A stretch of 64,000 bases of DNA from contig CAVMKG010000262.1 of assembly GCA_963682025.1 (NCBI GenBank), positions 62,001 to 126,000 of the forward strand, in the 5' to 3' direction. The notes under the pieces are model-generated. The model searched no databases. It saw nothing but the letters and a program-made list of their open reading frames with translations, and was not told where the DNA came from. Below, piece by piece: positions 35,850 to 48,900 of the stretch. Each line of letters starts with the position of its first letter. The first letter of the stretch is position 1. Position numbers and translations under genes: made by a program. The DNA comes from Cordilura impudica. Its lineage: Eukaryota > Arthropoda > Insecta > Diptera > Scathophagidae.

Positions 35850-36790
35850 TGGCTCGATTTGTCCGGAGTTGCGAGTCCTGCCAAAGATACAAGCCAAGTC
35901 AAGCGGCACCAGCTGGCGAAATGTTAATAACAATTCCCGAGGAACCGTGGGCCACAGTTTGCACGGATTTCGTTGGACCACTACCTCGAACCAAACATGG
36001 CAACAACATGCTCCTGGTCTTCTTTGATCGGTTCTCCAAATGGGTCGTTAAAGCCTTCCGGGAAAGAATTCTGGCTAGGTTTGGTACCCCGAAGGTTTTG
36101 ATCACGGATAATGGCAGCCAATTCATCAGCCGCGAACTACAGAAGTACCTCCAGGAAATTGGCGTCCGGCAACAGTTCACAGCACCTTACTGCCCACAGG
36201 AAAACCCCACGGAGAGAGCAAATCGCACGGTGAAGACCATGATCGCTCAATTGGTCCGAAACAACCATACTCAGTGGGATGATCAATTGCCGGAAATCAC
36301 ATTAGCTATTAATACGAGCCGCTCGGAGTCGACGGGATACAGTCCAGCATATCTGGTACAGGGAAGAGAACCGCGACTACCCAAGGCCTTGTATGATGAG
36401 ATGGTAACCGGTACGGGTGCCCAACGACGAAACCCCGAGGAGAAAGCGAATGAACTAGTCGAGATATTCAAAATTGTTCGACATCAACTCGGTAGGTCCG
36501 CCCAGGATCAGCGGAGGCATTATAACCTACGCCGGCGACCTTGGACCCCAAAGATAGGTGACTTGGTCCTGGTTCGCCAGCATCCATTATCAAAAGCAAC
36601 GGAAAATTTTGCCGCCAAGCTAGCCCCAAAGTTTGCCGGCCCCTATGAAGTAGTGAATTTTCCGTCACCAGTAATAGTCCAGCTCAGAGGCCAAGAGGCC
36701 AACGACATAAGGACCGCACATTTAAGCGAAATTAAACCCTTCTTCGCGGACTCACCACAGACATGCGGGGATATAACATGTAACGCCTAA
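35846..36790 (+). pseudogene. pol: 3' pol fragment (integrase core and GPY module)
   Basis: Corresponds to pol residues 838-1151 at an offset of 2627 from the complete copy. It retains the C846 and C849 equivalents, the D, D, E triad and the GPY module, but lacks the histidine half of the zinc finger, RNase H, RT and protease. No ATG start exists: the frame opens at GTG just after the LTR stub. One coding difference was noticed, N for K at the codon matching residue 1064 (36526). It shares the roughly 13-residue shortening between the first two aspartates, so that change predates the duplication. Confidence 0.92.
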
Positions 36791-37133
36791 TGCCGCTCCT
36801 TTACATATACGTCATCAAAGCTCTAGATATTTCAGTCATGCCACGCACCACATACACATCTTCATTTACCTCAGATCAATCATTACCACTCATTCACATA
36901 CACACCTCCACCATACCCCATACTCATCCTCATTTATTTTCCACCAATCATTCATTAACATCTATATACTGTCATTAATAGTCTGAATCCTTCCGCCGTT
37001 CCACACACTACATGTACACTCTCATCTACCTTCTACAGATCATTCATTAACACTAACCGCATCCGATCATCCACACTACAATACATCACACCCCAACCCC
37101 ATAGATACCCGAAACGAATTTTTGAAGACTTCA
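36791..37133 (+). other. Second G-poor spacer with candidate splice acceptor
   Basis: Copy of 34164-34506, including the CTACAG acceptor motif ending at 37038. Nothing else seen. Confidence 0.45.
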
Positions 37134-38252
37134 ATGGACCAAAGAAGAAAGGACAACTCACTTGCGAACCGCTTAGATCGAGAGGCAGGGGTCGGCCTTA
37201 GGCCGACGAATGGCGAACGCCTATGCCACATTGTCCAGGATGCGTTGCAACCGTGGTGGAACACACATATAGAGTTGAGGCCCGCCGGACCGAGTCGACC
37301 CAGAGAAGTCGCCGATCAACCATGGCCACGTTGTGTCGTCACGGTAAAACGTTTAACCACGGAGGAGATTCGCCGCGCGATTGGGGAACGATACACGCCC
37401 GCTCCCACGAAGACCATGTCGGAGGACGAAGGGGATATCATCTACATCTCTAGCGACGAGGCACCGACACCTCAGCCATCCCCCCAGGTCTCCCCATGGC
37501 GCATACCGAAGCAACTGAGGTACGATCGGGAAGAGACACCCCATCTAGAGGGGGGGCTGACCAGCGATTCCCCGGTCCAAAGCCACGAGATCTCGTCGTC
37601 CCAGACGTCGCACTCATCATCGGGAAGACCAACCACCACATTGTGCCCGCCATCACCGGCATCATCCACTACGTCATCTTCATCAAACACATCATCCTCA
37701 TCCACCTCTTCATCCTCCTCGGATACATCATCCTCGTCAGCCACGTCGAGGCCAACCCCGATTTTTCCCCCGGAAGTAGAGAGCGTCAAGGAGGTACCAA
37801 CCGGTTCAAAAAAGGAGGCACGGGTCAATCCGAGACTGACAAACACCCGAAAAGCCACCCCACCACAACAGTCGCCAACGTATACACCTCCCGGCACACC
37901 TCCTGGCATTAGACGTTATTCACCACCACGACGACCATATACTCCTCTCGGCACGCCCCCTGGCAGTCCACGGCATTCGCCGCCAAAGACACCACCACCA
38001 AGAATCCCGTATCACCCCATCATAGCAGAAGACTACTTGTCGGAAAGGGTCCGGGGTCTGCTACGACCCCACATCCACTACATGCTATGTCACTATGCCC
38101 CAGGAAAACGGGGTAATCAAGCCTTCAAGGTTGATGGATACCGATACCGGATCCATATAACGCGGCAACACGCCGCCGTGGTGAAACGGCTGAACAAGCT
38201 AAGCAACAACCAGGAGAGGTTCGTACCCCGACGTCGTGACCCCCGGAAGTGA
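37134..38252 (+). CDS. ORF3, second copy
   Basis: Encodes the same 372-residue protein as 34507-35625, with no difference noticed in the translation. It has the same SUMO-interaction-like motif, serine tract, proline repeats and basic C terminus. It is the last ORF before the 3' LTR, so a spliced RNA from the 5' LTR could reach it through the acceptor at 37038 and end in the 3' LTR. Function unknown. Confidence 0.75.
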   Translation: MDQRRKDNSLANRLDREAGVGLRPTNGERLCHIVQDALQPWWNTHIELRPAGPSRPREVADQPWPRCVVTVKRLTTEEIRRAIGERYTPAPTKTMSEDEGDIIYISSDEAPTPQPSPQVSPWRIPKQLRYDREETPHLEGGLTSDSPVQSHEISSSQTSHSSSGRPTTTLCPPSPASSTTSSSSNTSSSSTSSSSSDTSSSSATSRPTPIFPPEVESVKEVPTGSKKEARVNPRLTNTRKATPPQQSPTYTPPGTPPGIRRYSPPRRPYTPLGTPPGSPRHSPPKTPPPRIPYHPIIAEDYLSERVRGLLRPHIHYMLCHYAPGKRGNQAFKVDGYRYRIHITRQHAAVVKRLNKLSNNQERFVPRRRDPRK

Positions 38253-38276
38253 GATGGCAACATCTGATCGCACCCC

Positions 38277-38285
38277 AGGGGGGGA
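38277..38285 (+). other. Polypurine tract candidate before the 3' LTR
   Basis: A followed by seven G and A, then CCATG and the LTR start at 38291. This would prime plus-strand synthesis. The extra G relative to the central copy accounts for the 2628-bp rather than 2627-bp spacing of the LTR starts. Confidence 0.5.
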
Positions 38286-38523
38286 CCATGTGTAATGGCA
38301 GAAGTCGTCCCTCGTTTCTGCCAACACCTATTTAAATGAATTTTCTTTATTTTTTGTTACTTAATATGCCTTATTTTTTGAATTATACTTTTGTTAAAAC
38401 CCTTAAAACTATGACTTATTGAATTCTGGAATTAATTAATATCCCGTTATGAGAGAGTATACGGGAATTTACAGATGGGAGAAAGCTATTACTCTCTTTC
38501 CAATATTCCATTGTACCTATGAC

Positions 38524-38559
38524 TATATAAGGCGTAACGACAGGAAAATCATGATCAGT
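38524..38559 (+). promoter_or_regulatory. 3' LTR core promoter (TATA plus initiator)
   Basis: TATATAAGG and TCAGT with the same spacing as in the 5' LTR. It could drive transcription of the downstream satellite block. Confidence 0.5.
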
Positions 38560-39798
38560 TGGCTACAGTCGTGCAGTGAAGTGAAAAGTGTAAAGTTAAA
38601 GAGTAGTGCTCGCAAACACCCCAGACGTCCTAGAAAGGTCGGTAAGTATCCTTACACGCCCTTTTTCATATCCTTTGAAGGACCCGTGAGTCCTTAAATA
38701 TCCTGCGAATATCCTTAAAGGACTTCCTAATATCCTCGGAAGGTCCTTCAACATCCTTGGAAGGTCCTTCAACATCCTTGGAAGGTCCTTCAACATCCTT
38801 GGAAGGTCCTTCAACATCCTTGGAAGGTCCTTCAACATCCTTGGGAGGTCCTTCAACATCCTTGGAAGGTCCTTCAACATCCTTGGAAGGTCCTTCAACA
38901 TCCTTGGAAGGTCCTTCAACATCCTTGGGAGGTCCTTCAACATCCTTAGAAGGTCCTTTAACGCATCCTTGAAGGTCCTCGGAAGGTCCTTCAACATCCT
39001 TGAGAGTCCTAGGCCCGGCTAATATACTTGGAGGTCCTGGGAGATATCCGGACATCCTGACAGATATCCTGAAAGGTCATTGCGGATACCCTGTAAGGTC
39101 CATCAGCGTGCCGTCCCCGGTCGCTAACATCAACGACAGGATTAGCGTGCCGTCCCCGGTCGCTAACATCAACGACAGGATTAGCGTGCCGTCCCCGGTC
39201 GCTAACATCAACAGCAGGATCAGCGTGCCGTCCCCGGTCGCTGACATCGACGATAGGACTAGCGTGCCATCCCCGGTCACTAGTCAGCAGCAGGACCAGC
39301 GTGCCGTCCCCGGTCACTAGTCAGCAGCAGGAACAGCGTGCCGTCCCCGGTCGCTAACATCAACGACAGGATTAGCGTGCCGTCCCCGGTCGCTAACATC
39401 AACGACAGGATTAGCGTGCTGTCCCCGGTCGCTGACATCAACGACAGGACTAGCGTGCCGTCCCCGATCACTAGTCATCAGCAGCAGGATCAGCGTGCCG
39501 CCCCCGGTCGCTGACAAGAACAAGAAGATCAGCGTGCCGTCCCCGGTCGCCGGCATCAACAACAGGTAAGCGTCGACCACAGTTATAACGCGCCGCCGCG
39601 GTCACCAGTCAACGGCAGGATCAGCGTGCCGTCCCCGGTCGCTAGTCAACCGCAGTAGTAGCGTGCCGTCCCAGGTCGCTAACCTCGACGGCAAGCTCAG
39701 TGTGCCACCGTCGGCCGTTGACATCAACACACAGGAGCAACACGCCGTCCCCGGTCGTTAGTTCCAAAATATTATATTATTCATTAGAGTAAGCCAAA

Positions 39799-39804
39799 AA
39801 TAAA
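39799..39804 (+). terminator. Polyadenylation signal for the element RNA
   Basis: AATAAA in the 3' LTR, the expected place for the 3' end of a genomic transcript. Motif evidence only. Confidence 0.45.
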
Positions 39805-39924
39805 ACTTAATTTTAAAACATTTAGAAACCGCCTTTTACTCTCGGTCACTGGCAGAAACAAATTTCTGTGACGATCCCTACCCCGCGAGCTTACCCCAGC
39901 AACCGGAGGAAACTCGTCGTTACA

Positions 39925-42900
39925 AACTTACCTTTTCCTTAGTAAATTTTCTTAAAAATTTACCTTTCCTTAGTAAATTTTCTCAAAAATTCTAAATATT
40001 TACCTTTCCATTAGGAAATTTTCTTAAAAATTTACCTTTCCTTAGTAAATTTTCTTAAAAATTTACCCTTCCTTAGTAAATTTTCTTAAAAATGTACCTT
40101 TCCTTAGTAAATTTTCCCAAAAATTCTGAAAATTTACCTTTCCTTAGTAAATTTTCTTAAAAATTTACCTTTCCTTTGTAAATTTTCTCAAAAATTCTGA
40201 AAATTTATCTTTTCCTTAGTAAATTTTCTTAAAAATTTACCTTTCCTTAATAAATTTTCTCAAAAATTCTGAAAATTTACTTTTCCTTAATAAATTCTCT
40301 TAAAAATTTACCCTTCCTTAGTAAATTTTTTTAACAACGTACCATTCCTTAGTAAAATTTTTTAAAAATTCTGAAAATTTACCTTCTCCTTAGTAAATTT
40401 TCTTAAAAATTTACCTTCCCTTAGTAAATTTCCTCTGAAAATATACCTTTTGCTTAGTAAATTTTCTTAAAAATTTACCTTTCCTTAGTAAATTTTTTTA
40501 AAAATTTACCTTTCCTTAGTAAACTTTCTCAAAAATTCTGAAAATTTATCTTTTCCTTAGTAACTTTTCTTAAAAATTTACCTTTCCTTAGTAAATTTTC
40601 TCAAAAATTCTGAAAATTTACCTTTTCCTTAGTAAATTTTCTTAAAAATTTAACTTTCCTTAGTAAATTTTCTCAAAAATTCTGAAAATTTACCTTTTCC
40701 TTAGTAAATTTTCTTAAAAATTTACCTTTCCTCAATAAATTTTCTCAAATATTCTGAAAATTTACATTTTCCTTAGTAAATTTTCTTAAAAATTAACCCT
40801 TCCTTAGTAAATTTTAATAAAAATTTAACTTTCCTTAATAAATTTCACAAAAATTCTGAAAATTTACCTTTTCCTTAGTAAATCTTCTTAAAAATTTACC
40901 TTTCCTTAGTAAATTTTTCCAAAAATTCTGAATATTTACCTTTTCCTTAGGAAATTTTCTTAAAAATTTACCTTTCCTTAGTAAATTTTACAAAAAATTT
41001 ACCATTCCTTAGTAAATTTTCTTAAAAACTTACCCTTCCTTAGTAAATTTTCTTCAAAATTTACCTTTCCTTAGTAAATTTTCTCAAAAATTCTGAAAAT
41101 TTATCTTTTCCTTAGTAAATTTTCTTAAAAATTTACCTTTCCTTAGTAAATTTTCTCAAAAATTCTGAAAATTTATCTTTTCCTTAGTAAATTTTCTTAA
41201 AAATTAACCTTTCCTCAATAAATTTTCTCAAATATTCTGAAAATTTACATTTTCCTTAGTAAATTTTCTTAAAAATTTACCCTTCCTTAGTAAATTTTAT
41301 TAAAAATTTAACTTTCCTTAGTAAATTTCACAAAAATTCTGAAAATTTACCTTTTCCTTAGTAAATCTTCTTAAAAATTTAACTTTCCTTAGTAAATTTT
41401 CGCAAAAATTCTAAATATTTACCTTTTCCCTAGGAAATTTTCTTAAAAATTTACCTTTCCTTAGTAAAATTTCTTAAAAATTTACCCTTCCTTAGTAAAT
41501 TTTCTTAAAAATGTACCTTTCCTTAGTAAATTTTCTCAAAAATTCTGAAAACTTACCTTTTCCTTAGTAAATTTTCTTAAAAATTTACCTTTCCTTAGTA
41601 AATTTTCTCAAAAATTCTAAATATTTACTTTTTCATTAGGAAATTTTCTTAAAAATTTACCTTTCCTTAGTAAATTTTCTTAAAAATTTACCCTTCCTTA
41701 GTAAATTTTCTTAAAAATGTACCTTTCCTTAGTAAATTTTCTCAAAAATTCTGAAAACTTACCTTTCCTTAGTAAATTTTCTTAAAAATTTACCTTTCCT
41801 TTGTAAATTTTCTTAAAAACTTACCCTTCCTTAGAAAATTTTCTTAAAAATTTACCTTTCCTTAGTAAACTTTCTCAAAAATTCTGAAATATATCTTTTC
41901 CTTAGTAAATTTTCTTAAAAATTTACCCTTCCTTAGTAAATTTTTTTAACAACGTACCATTCCTTAGTAAAATTTTTCAAAAATTCTGAAAATTTACCTT
42001 TTCCTTAGTAAATTTTCTTAAAAATTTAACTTTCCTTAGCAAATTTTCTCAAAAATTCTGAAAATTTACCTTTTCCTTAGTAAATTTTCTTAAAAATTTA
42101 CCCTTCCTTAGTAAATTTTAATAAAATTTAACTTTCCTTAATAAATTTCACACAAATTCTGAAAATTTACCTTATCCTTAGTAAATCTTCTTAAAAATTT
42201 ACCTTTCCTTAGTAAATTTTTTAAAAAATTCTGAATATTTACCTTTTCCTTCGGAAATTTTCTTAAAAATTTACCTTTCCTTAGTAAATTTTCCAAAAAA
42301 TTTACCTTTCCTTAGTAAATTTTCTTAAAAACTTACCCTTCCTTAGTAAATTTTCTTAAAAATTTACCTTTCCTTAGTAAATTTTCTCAAAAATTCTGAA
42401 AATTTACCTTCCCTTAGTAATTTTTTTTAAATATTTACCTTTCCTTAGTAAATTTTCTCAAAAATTATGAAAATTTATCTTTTCCTTAGTAAATTTTCCT
42501 AAAAATTTACCTTTCCTTAGTAAATTTTCTCAAAAATTCTGAAAATTTACCTTTTCTTTAGTAAATTTTCTTAAAAATTTAACTTTCCTTAGTAAATTTT
42601 ATCAAAAATTCTGAAAATTTACCTTTTCCTTTACCTTTACCTTTACCTTTACCTTTACCTTTACCTTTCCTCAATAAATTTTCTCAAATATTCTGAAAAT
42701 TTACATTTTCCTTAGTAAATTTTCTTAAAAATTTACCCTTCCTTAGTAAATTTTATTAAAAATTTAACTTTCCTTAATAAATTTCACAAAAATTCTGAAA
42801 ATTTACCTTTTCCTTAGTAAATCTTCTTAAAAATTTATCTTTCCTTAGTAAATTTTCTCAAAAATTCACCTTTCCATAGTAAATTTTATTAAAAATTTAA

Positions 42901-45900
42901 CTTTCCTTAATAAATTTCATAAAAATTCTGAAAATTTACCTTTTCCTTAGGAAATTTTCTTAAAAATTTACCTTTCCTTAGTAAATTTTCTTAAAAATTT
43001 ACATTTCCTTAGTAAATTTTCTTAAAAACTTACCCTTCCTTAGTAAATTTTCTTAAAAATTTACCTTTCCTTAGTAAATTTTCTCAAAAATTCTGAAAAT
43101 TTATCTTTTCCTTAGTAAATTTTCTTAAAAATTTACCTTTCCTTAGTAACTTTTCTCAAAAATTCTGAAAATTTACATTTTCCTTAGTAAATTTTCTTAA
43201 AAATTTACCTTCCCTTAGTAAATTTCCTCTGAAAATATACCTTTTGCTTAGTAAATTTTCTTAAAAATTTACCTTTCCTTAGTAAATTTTTTTAAAAATT
43301 TACCTTTCCTTAGTAAACTTTCTCAAAAATTCTGAAAATTTATATTTTCCTTAGTAAATTTTCTTAAAAATTTACCTTTCCTTAGTAAATTTTCTTAAAA
43401 ATTTACCTTTCCTTAATAAATTTTCTCAAAAATTCTGAATATTTACATTTCCTTAGTAAATTCTCTTAAAAATTTACCCCTCCTTAGTAAACTTTCTCAA
43501 AAATTCTGAAAATTTACCTTTTCCTTAGTAAATTCTCTTAAAAATTTACCCTTCCTTAGTAAATTTTTTTAACAACGTACCATTCCTTAGTAAAATTTCT
43601 CAAAAATTCTGAAAATTTACCTTTTCCTTAGTAAATTTACCCTTTCCCTTACCCTTTACCCTTTCCTTACTAAGTTTTCTCAAAAATTCTGAAAATTTAC
43701 ATTTTCCTTAGTAAATTTTTTTAAAAATTTAACTTTCCTTAATAAATTTTCTAAAAACTTCTGAAAATTTACCTTTTCGTTAGTAAACTTTCTTAAAAAT
43801 TTACCCTTCCTTAGTAAATTTTCTAAAAATTCTGAAAATTTACGTTTTGCTTAGTATAAATTCTTAAAAATTTACCTTTCCTTAGTAAATTTTCTTAAAA
43901 ATTTACCTTTCATTAATAAACTTTCTCAAAAATTCTGAAAATTTATATTTTCCTTAGTAAATTTTCTTAAAAATTTACCTTTCCTTAGTAAATTTTCTCG
44001 AAAATTCTGAACCTTTACCTTTTCCTTAGTAACTTTTCTTAAAAATTTAACTTTGCTTAGTAAATTTTCTCAAAAATTCTGAAAATTTACCTTTTCCTTA
44101 GTAAATTTTCTTATAAGTTTACCTTTCCTTAGTAAATTTTCTCAAAAATTCTGAAAATTTACGTTTTGCTTATTAAATTTTCTTAAAAATTTACTTTTCC
44201 CTAGTAAATTTTCTCAAGTATTTATCTTTCCTTAGTAAATTTTCTCAAAAATTCTGAAAATTTACATTTTCCTTAGTAAATTTTCTTAAAAATTTACCTT
44301 CCCTTGGTAAATTTCCTCAAAAATTCTGAAAATTTATATTTTGCTTAGTAAATTTTCTTTCCTTTCCGTAGTAAATTTTCTCAAAAATTCTGAAAATTTA
44401 TCTTCTCCTTACTAAATTTTCTTAAAAATTTACCTTTCCTTAGTAAATTTTCTCCAAAATTCTGAAAATTTATATTTTCCTTAGTAAATTTTCTTAAAAA
44501 TTTACCCTTCCTTAGTAAATTTTATTAAAAATTTAACTTTCCTTAGTTAAGTTCACAAAAATTCTGAAAATTTACCTTTTTCTTAGTAAATCTTCTTAAA
44601 AATTTACCTTTCCTTAGTAAATTTTCTCAAAAGTTCTGAATATTTACTTTTTCCTTAGGAAATTTTCTTAAAAATTTACCTTTCCTTAGTAAATTTTCTT
44701 AAAAATTTACCCTTTCTTAGTAAATTTTCTTAAAAATATACCTTTCCTTAGTAAATTTTCTCAAAAATTCTGAAAATTTATCTTCTCCTTACTAAATTTT
44801 CTTAAAAATTTACCTTTCCTTAGTAAATTTTCTCAAAAATTCTGAATATTTACCTTTTCCTTAGGAAATTTTCTTAAAAATTTACCTTTCCTTAGTAAAA
44901 TATCTTTAAAACTTACCCTTCCTTGGTAAATTTTCTTAAAAATTTACCTTTCCTTAGTAAATTTGCTCAAAAATTCTGAAAATTTATCTTTTCCTTAGTA
45001 AATTTTCTTAAAAATTTACCTTTCCTTACTAAATTTTTTCAAAAATTCTGAAAATTTACCTTTTCCTTAGTAAATTTTCTTAAAAATTTACCTTTCCTTA
45101 ATAAATTTTCTCAAAAATTCTGAAAATTTACTTTTCCTTAGTAAATTCTCTTAAAAATTTACCCTTCCTTAGTAAATTTTTTTAACAACGTACCATTCCT
45201 TAGTAAAATTTCTCACAAATTCTGAAAATTTACCTTTTCCTTAGTAAATTCTCTTAAAAATTTACCTTTCCTTAATAAATTTTCTAAAAACTTCTGAAAA
45301 TTTACCTTTTCGTTAGTAAATTTTCTTAAAAATTTACCCTTCCTTAGTAAATTTTCTAAAAATTCTGAAAATTTACGTTTTGCTTAGTATAAATTCTTAA
45401 AAATTTACCTTTCCTTAGTAAATTTTCTTAAAAATTTACCTTTCATTAGTAAACTTTCTCAAAAATTCTGAAAATTTATATTTTCCATAGTAAATTTTCT
45501 TAAAAATTTACCTTTCCTTAGTAAATTTTCTCGAAAATTCTGAAACTTTACCTTTTCCTTAGTAACTTTTCTTAAAAATTTAACTTTGCTTAGTAAATTT
45601 TCTCAAAAATTCTGAAAATTTACCTTTTCCTTAGTAAATTTTCTTATAAGTTTACCTTTCCTTAGTAAATTTTCTCAAAAATTCTGAAAATTTACGTTTT
45701 GCTTAGTAAATTTTCTTAAAAATTTACTTTTCCCTAGTAAATTTTCTTAAGTATTTATCTTTCCTTAGTAAATTTTCTCAAAAATTCTGAAAATTTACAT
45801 TTTCCTTAGTAAATTTTCTTAAAAATTTACCTTCCCTTGGTAAATTTCCTCAAAAATTCCGAAAATTTATATTTTGCTTAGTAAATTTTCTTAAAAATTT

Positions 45901-48900
45901 ACCTTTCCTTAGAAAATTTTCTTAAAAATTTACCTTTCCGTAGTAAATTTTCTCAAAAATTCTGAAAATTTATATTTTCCTTAGTAAATTTTCTTAAAAA
46001 TTTACCTTTCCTTAGTAAATTTTCTCGAAAATTCTGAAAATTTATATTTTCCTTAGTAAATTTTCTTAAAAATTTACCCTTCCTTAGTAAATTTTATTAA
46101 AAATTTAACTTTCCTTAGTTAAGTTCACAAAAATTCTGAAAATTTACCTTTTTCTTAGTAAATCTTCTTAAAAATTTACCTTTCCTTAGTAAATTTTCTC
46201 AAAAGTTCTGAATATTTACTTTTTCCTTAGGAAATTTTCTTAAAAATTTACCTTTCCTTAGTAAATTTTCTTAAAAATTTACCCCTTCTTAGTAAATTTT
46301 CTTAAAAATGTACCTTTCCTTAGTAAATTTTCTCAAAAATTCTGAAAATGTATCTTCTCCTTACTAAATTTTCTTAAAAATTTACCTTTCCTTAGTAAAT
46401 TTTCTCGAAAATTCTGAAAATTTATATTTTCCTTAGTAAATTTTCTTAAAAATTTACCCTTCCTTAGTAAATTTTATTAAAAATTTAACTTTCCTAAGTA
46501 AATTTCACAAAAATTCTGAAAATTTACCTTTTCCTTAGTAAATCTTCTTAAAAATTTACCTTTCCTTAGTAAATTTTCTCAATAACTCTGAATATTTACC
46601 TTTTCCTTAGGAAATTTTCTTAAAAATTTACCTTTCCTTAGTAAATTTTCTTAAAAATTTACCTTTCCTTAGTAAAATATCTTAAAAACTTACCCTTCCT
46701 TGGTAAATTTTCTTAAAAATTTACCTTTCCTTAGTAAATTTGCTCAAAAATTCTGAAAATTTATCTTTTCCTTAGTAAATTTTCTTAAAAATTTACCTTT
46801 CCTCAGTAAATTTTTTCAAAAATTCTGAAAATTTACCTTTTCCTTAGTAAATTTTCTTAAAAATTTACCTTTCCTTAATAAATTTTCTCAAAAATTCTGA
46901 AAATTTACTTTTCCTTAGTAAATTCTCTTAAAAATTTACCCTTCCTTAGTAAATTTTTTTAACACCGTACCATTCCTTAGTAAAATTTCTCACAAATTCT
47001 GAAAATTTACTTTTTCCTTAGTAAATTTTCTTAAAAATTTACCTTTCTTAATAAATTTTCTAAAAACTTCTGAAAATTTACCTTTTCGTTAGTAAATTCT
47101 CTTAAAAATTTACCCTTCCTTAGTAAATTTTCTAAAAATTCTGAAAATTTACGTTTTGCTTAGTATAAATTCTTAAAAATTTACCTTTCCTTAGTAAATT
47201 TTCTTAAAAATTTACCTTTCATTAGTAAATTTTCTCAAAAATTCTGAAAATTTATATTTTCCTTAGTAAATTTTCTTAAAAATTTACCTTTCCTTAGTAA
47301 ATTTTGTCGAAAATTCTGAAACTTTACTTTTCCTTAGTAACTTTTCTTAAAAATTTAACTTTCCTTAGTAAATTTTCTCAAAAATTTTGAAAATTTATCT
47401 TTTCCTTGGTAAATTTTCTTAAAAATTTACCTTTCCTTAATAAATTTTCTCAAAAATTCTGAAAATTTACCTTTACCTTAGTAATTTTTTTTAAAAATTT
47501 AACTTTCCTTAGTACATTTTCTCAAAAATTCTGAAAATTTAACTTTTCCTTAGTAAATTCTCTTAAAAATTTGTCTTTCCTTAATAAATTTTCTAACAAC
47601 TTCTGAAAATTTAACTTTTCGTTACTAAATTTTCTTAAAAATTTACCCTTCCTTAGTAAATTTTCTTACAAATTCCGAAAATTTACGTTTTGCTTAGTAA
47701 ATTTTCTTAAAAATTTACCTTTCCTTAGTACATTTTCTCAAAAATTCTGAATATTTACTTTTCCTTAATAAATTTTCTAAAAACTTCTGAATATTTACCT
47801 TTTCGTTTGTAAATTTTCTTAAAAATTTACCCTTGCTAAATTTTCTCAAAAATTCTGAAAATTTATCTTTTCCTTAGTAAATTTTTTTAAAAATTTACCT
47901 TTCCTTAGTAAATTTTCTTAAAAATTTACCTTTCCTTAGTAAATTTTCTCAAAAATTCTGAAAATTTATCTTTTCCTTAGTAAATTTTCTTAAAAATTTA
48001 ACTTTCCTTAGTAAATTTTCTCAAATATTCTGAAAATTTACCTTTTCCTTAGTAAATCTTCTTAAAAATTTACCTTTCCTTAGTAAATTTTCTCAAAAAT
48101 TCTGAATATTTACCTTTTCCTTAGGAAATTTTCTTAAAAATTTAACTTTCGTTATTAAATTTTCTTAAAAATTTACCCTTAGTAAATTTTCTTAAAAATG
48201 TACCTTTCCTTAGTAAATTTTCTCAAAAATTCTGAAAACTTACCTTTTCCTTAGTAAATTTTCTTAAAAATTTACCTTTCCTTAGTAAATTTGCTCAAAA
48301 ATTCTGAATATTTACCATTTCCTTAGGAAATTTTCTTACAAATTTACCCTTACTTAGTAAATTTTCTTAAAAATTTACCTTTCCTTAGTAAATTTTCTCA
48401 AAAATTCTGAAATTTTATCTTTTCCTTAGTAAATTTTCTTAAATATTTAACTTCCTTAGTAAATTTTCTCAAAAATTCTGAAAAATTACCTTTTACTTAC
48501 TAAATTTTCTTAAAAATTTACCTTTCCTTAATAAATTTTCTCAAAAATTCTGAAAATTTACTTTTCCTTAGTAAATTTTCTTAAAAATTTACCTTTCCTT
48601 AGTAAATTTTCTTAAAAATTTACCTTTCCTTAGTAAATTTTCTCAAAAATTCTGAAAATTTACCTTTTCCTTAGTAAATTTTCTTATAAATTTACCTTTC
48701 CTTACTAAGTTTTCTCAAAAATTCTGAAAATTTACATTTTCCTTAGTAAATTTTCTTAAAAATTCACCTTCCCTTAGTAAATTTCCTCAAAAATTCTGAA
48801 AATTTACCTTTTGCTTAGTAAAAATTCTTAAAAATTTAACTTTCCTTAGTAAATTTTCTTAAAAATTTACCTTTCATTAGTAAATTTTCTCAAAAATTCT

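Larger units (their letters stand above)
28173..39924 (+). mobile_element. Composite Ty3/gypsy LTR retrotransposon (partly tandem, internally deleted)
   Basis: The order is LTR, primer site, gag, pol, ORF3, LTR stub, 3' pol fragment, ORF3 copy, LTR. Outer LTRs begin TGTAA and end TTACA. The 4-bp AACT lies on both sides (28169-28172 and 39925-39928), and removing one copy plus the element restores an uninterrupted satellite monomer, so this is one insertion event. RT, RNase H, then integrase order in pol places it in Ty3/gypsy. The repeated 3' part (33219-35662 and 35846-38290) is nearly identical. It is likely a tandem element that shared a central LTR and then lost 4863 bp. One undeleted unit would be about 9.1 kb. 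Confidence 0.95.
38291..39924 (+). repeat. 3' LTR, 1634 bp
   Basis: Same as the 5' LTR plus one 19-bp minisatellite segment after 39256. TATATAAGG at 38524-38532, TCAGT at 38555-38559, 21-bp array 38730-39002, 39-bp array 39105-39761, AATAAA at 39799-39804, ending TTACA. Its own promoter would read outward into the satellite to the right. Confidence 0.95.

Noticed and set aside
35846..36790. Independent short integrase gene
   Set aside because: It is a copy of the 3' end of pol without an ATG start, created at the LTR-pol junction, and it lacks the histidine half of the zinc finger.
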